From: Trichopria drosophilae
Taxonomy: Eukaryota > Arthropoda > Insecta > Hymenoptera > Diapriidae
NCBI GenBank assembly: GCA_030407085.1
Contig: CM059584.1
Span: forward strand, 90,223,501 to 90,287,500
Direction: 5' to 3'
DNA length: 64,000 nt
In this document: piece by piece, positions 63,246 through 64,000 of the stretch
Numbering within the stretch: the first letter of the stretch is position 1
How the letters are laid out: every line of letters starts with the position of its first letter
Notes under the pieces: model-generated
What the model saw: the letters and a program-made list of their open reading frames with translations, nothing else
What the model was told of the DNA's origin: nothing
The model's database searches: none
Translations under genes and position numbers: made by a program

Positions 63246-64000
63246 ACACTATTTAATTTTAACGCCACTGTATTAATATACGTAAAATGTCACATTTTTA
63301 AATTAACATTTTTTAAATTAAAATCAAACTGCACGACTGCATCACCCTCAACATTTTATTACAATTTACTTCAAGGATTTCAATGCATTCCTTCAGTAAA
63401 CAGAACATTTAATTACGAATAATAATTTTATCATAAAATAACTTGAAAAATGTAAAATATTAATAAAATAAACTTTATAACAAACCCATTTCATAAGGTG
63501 ACATATATGTATGCTACTGTGACATAGAGGTTTAATTTATTGTTGGCAGAGCATTACACACATGAATTAAAGTTCAAAGTAATATGCACAGCCAAAAAAG
63601 ACATTGATTGTTAGGTGATTTTTCTGATTCTTTCGTAAAAAAAAAATTAAAAACAGTAATTTTCATGGACAAGTGCAATTAATTTAAGACATATAACCAT
63701 ACACCAATACAACGACGCATCAACAAACTTGTACATATATTTACCACTTACTTCTGTTTGTTTACTCATATCTGTCGTTTACAATTTTACTAAAACACAA
63801 TTTTTTCGGTATATCCAATTTAATATTTTGAATTTTTAAATCGTCTGGCGGCGACTTGTTACGACTTAAAGGTCGGTATACGTGTACATACATGGATTGG
63901 TTCGGTTCGATACACTTATATAAGTATTTTTTCATATGTCTTTTGGAACACGCTACTTCCGGTACTTGAGCCGCGACTATTACTTCGGACCTAACTTAGT
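63246..64000. other. AT-rich sequence to the window end
   Basis: No gene or repeat boundary is recognised. The last 150 bases become GC-richer (cgtctggcggcgacttg at ~63841 and onward), which may mark the start of another element outside the window. Confidence 0.35.

Overview
The window is repeat-dominated DNA of an animal, most likely an insect and plausibly a hymenopteran such as an ant (inferred from the transposon families, SINEs and AT-rich background; no host housekeeping gene is present to confirm it). There are no bacterial-style operons. Nearly all coding sequence belongs to mobile elements in different states of decay. I use nicknames: Gyp-1 to Gyp-4 (Ty3/gypsy-type LTR retrotransposons), LINE-a and LINE-b (non-LTR retrotransposons), DNA-a and DNA-b (terminal-inverted-repeat elements), LTR-J (a solo LTR) and gene B (a decayed multi-exon gene of the DUF4806-type family).

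Layout. 1-2290: minus-strand remains of Gyp-1 (gag, protease, start of RT), running off the left edge. 2.3-9 kb: AT-rich, nearly gene-free, with one possible exon (6137-6394), a pre-miRNA-like hairpin and a purine/pyrimidine-alternating microsatellite. 9.2-10.5 kb: a foldback element and two tRNA-derived SINEs. 11.3-14.3 kb: LINE-a, with its RT core deleted. 14.9-16.2 kb: DNA-b, a TIR element carrying a ~150-bp tandem array. 17.3-23.6 kb: DNA-a, a transposase relic with ~370-bp inverted repeats that was hit by LINE-b (TSD TAATGC), by a ~260-bp insert and by a SINE (9-bp TSD). 24.9-28.0 kb: LTR-J, a 3.1-kb solo LTR with a 4-bp TSD and a cluster of identical GATA-type motifs. 28-33.4 kb: LTR debris, tandem repeats and a foldback element.

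33.4-62.4 kb: gene B exons are split by a 26.9-kb insertion. Gyp-2 (34395-61247) lies in one of its introns. Gyp-2 carries a piggyBac-type TTAA element (38057-39781), which itself carries a 223-bp TA-flanked MITE. Gyp-2 also holds an unknown 1.2-kb insert, and it contains a 1.9-kb segment present twice (41489-43398 and 53573-55456) around a fragment of Gyp-4 and the nearly complete, young Gyp-3 (43829-53572). Gyp-3 has intact gag (670 aa), pol (1176 aa) and a third, non-env ORF of 212 aa.

Most notable: (1) Gyp-3 ORF3, a coiled-coil protein with a C-terminal Cys/His cluster, whose ATG directly follows a strong splice acceptor; (2) a G-patch domain, a second zinc knuckle and an acidic tract placed between RNase H and integrase of Gyp-2; (3) an ATG-free R region in the Gyp-2 LTR whose predicted splicing would create the first AUG, opening an 84-codon basic/proline-rich frame; (4) a perfectly regular 16-bp C15A repeat, 31 units, replacing the integrase core of Gyp-2; (5) the X/X' duplication, which is either a recombination product or a misassembly.
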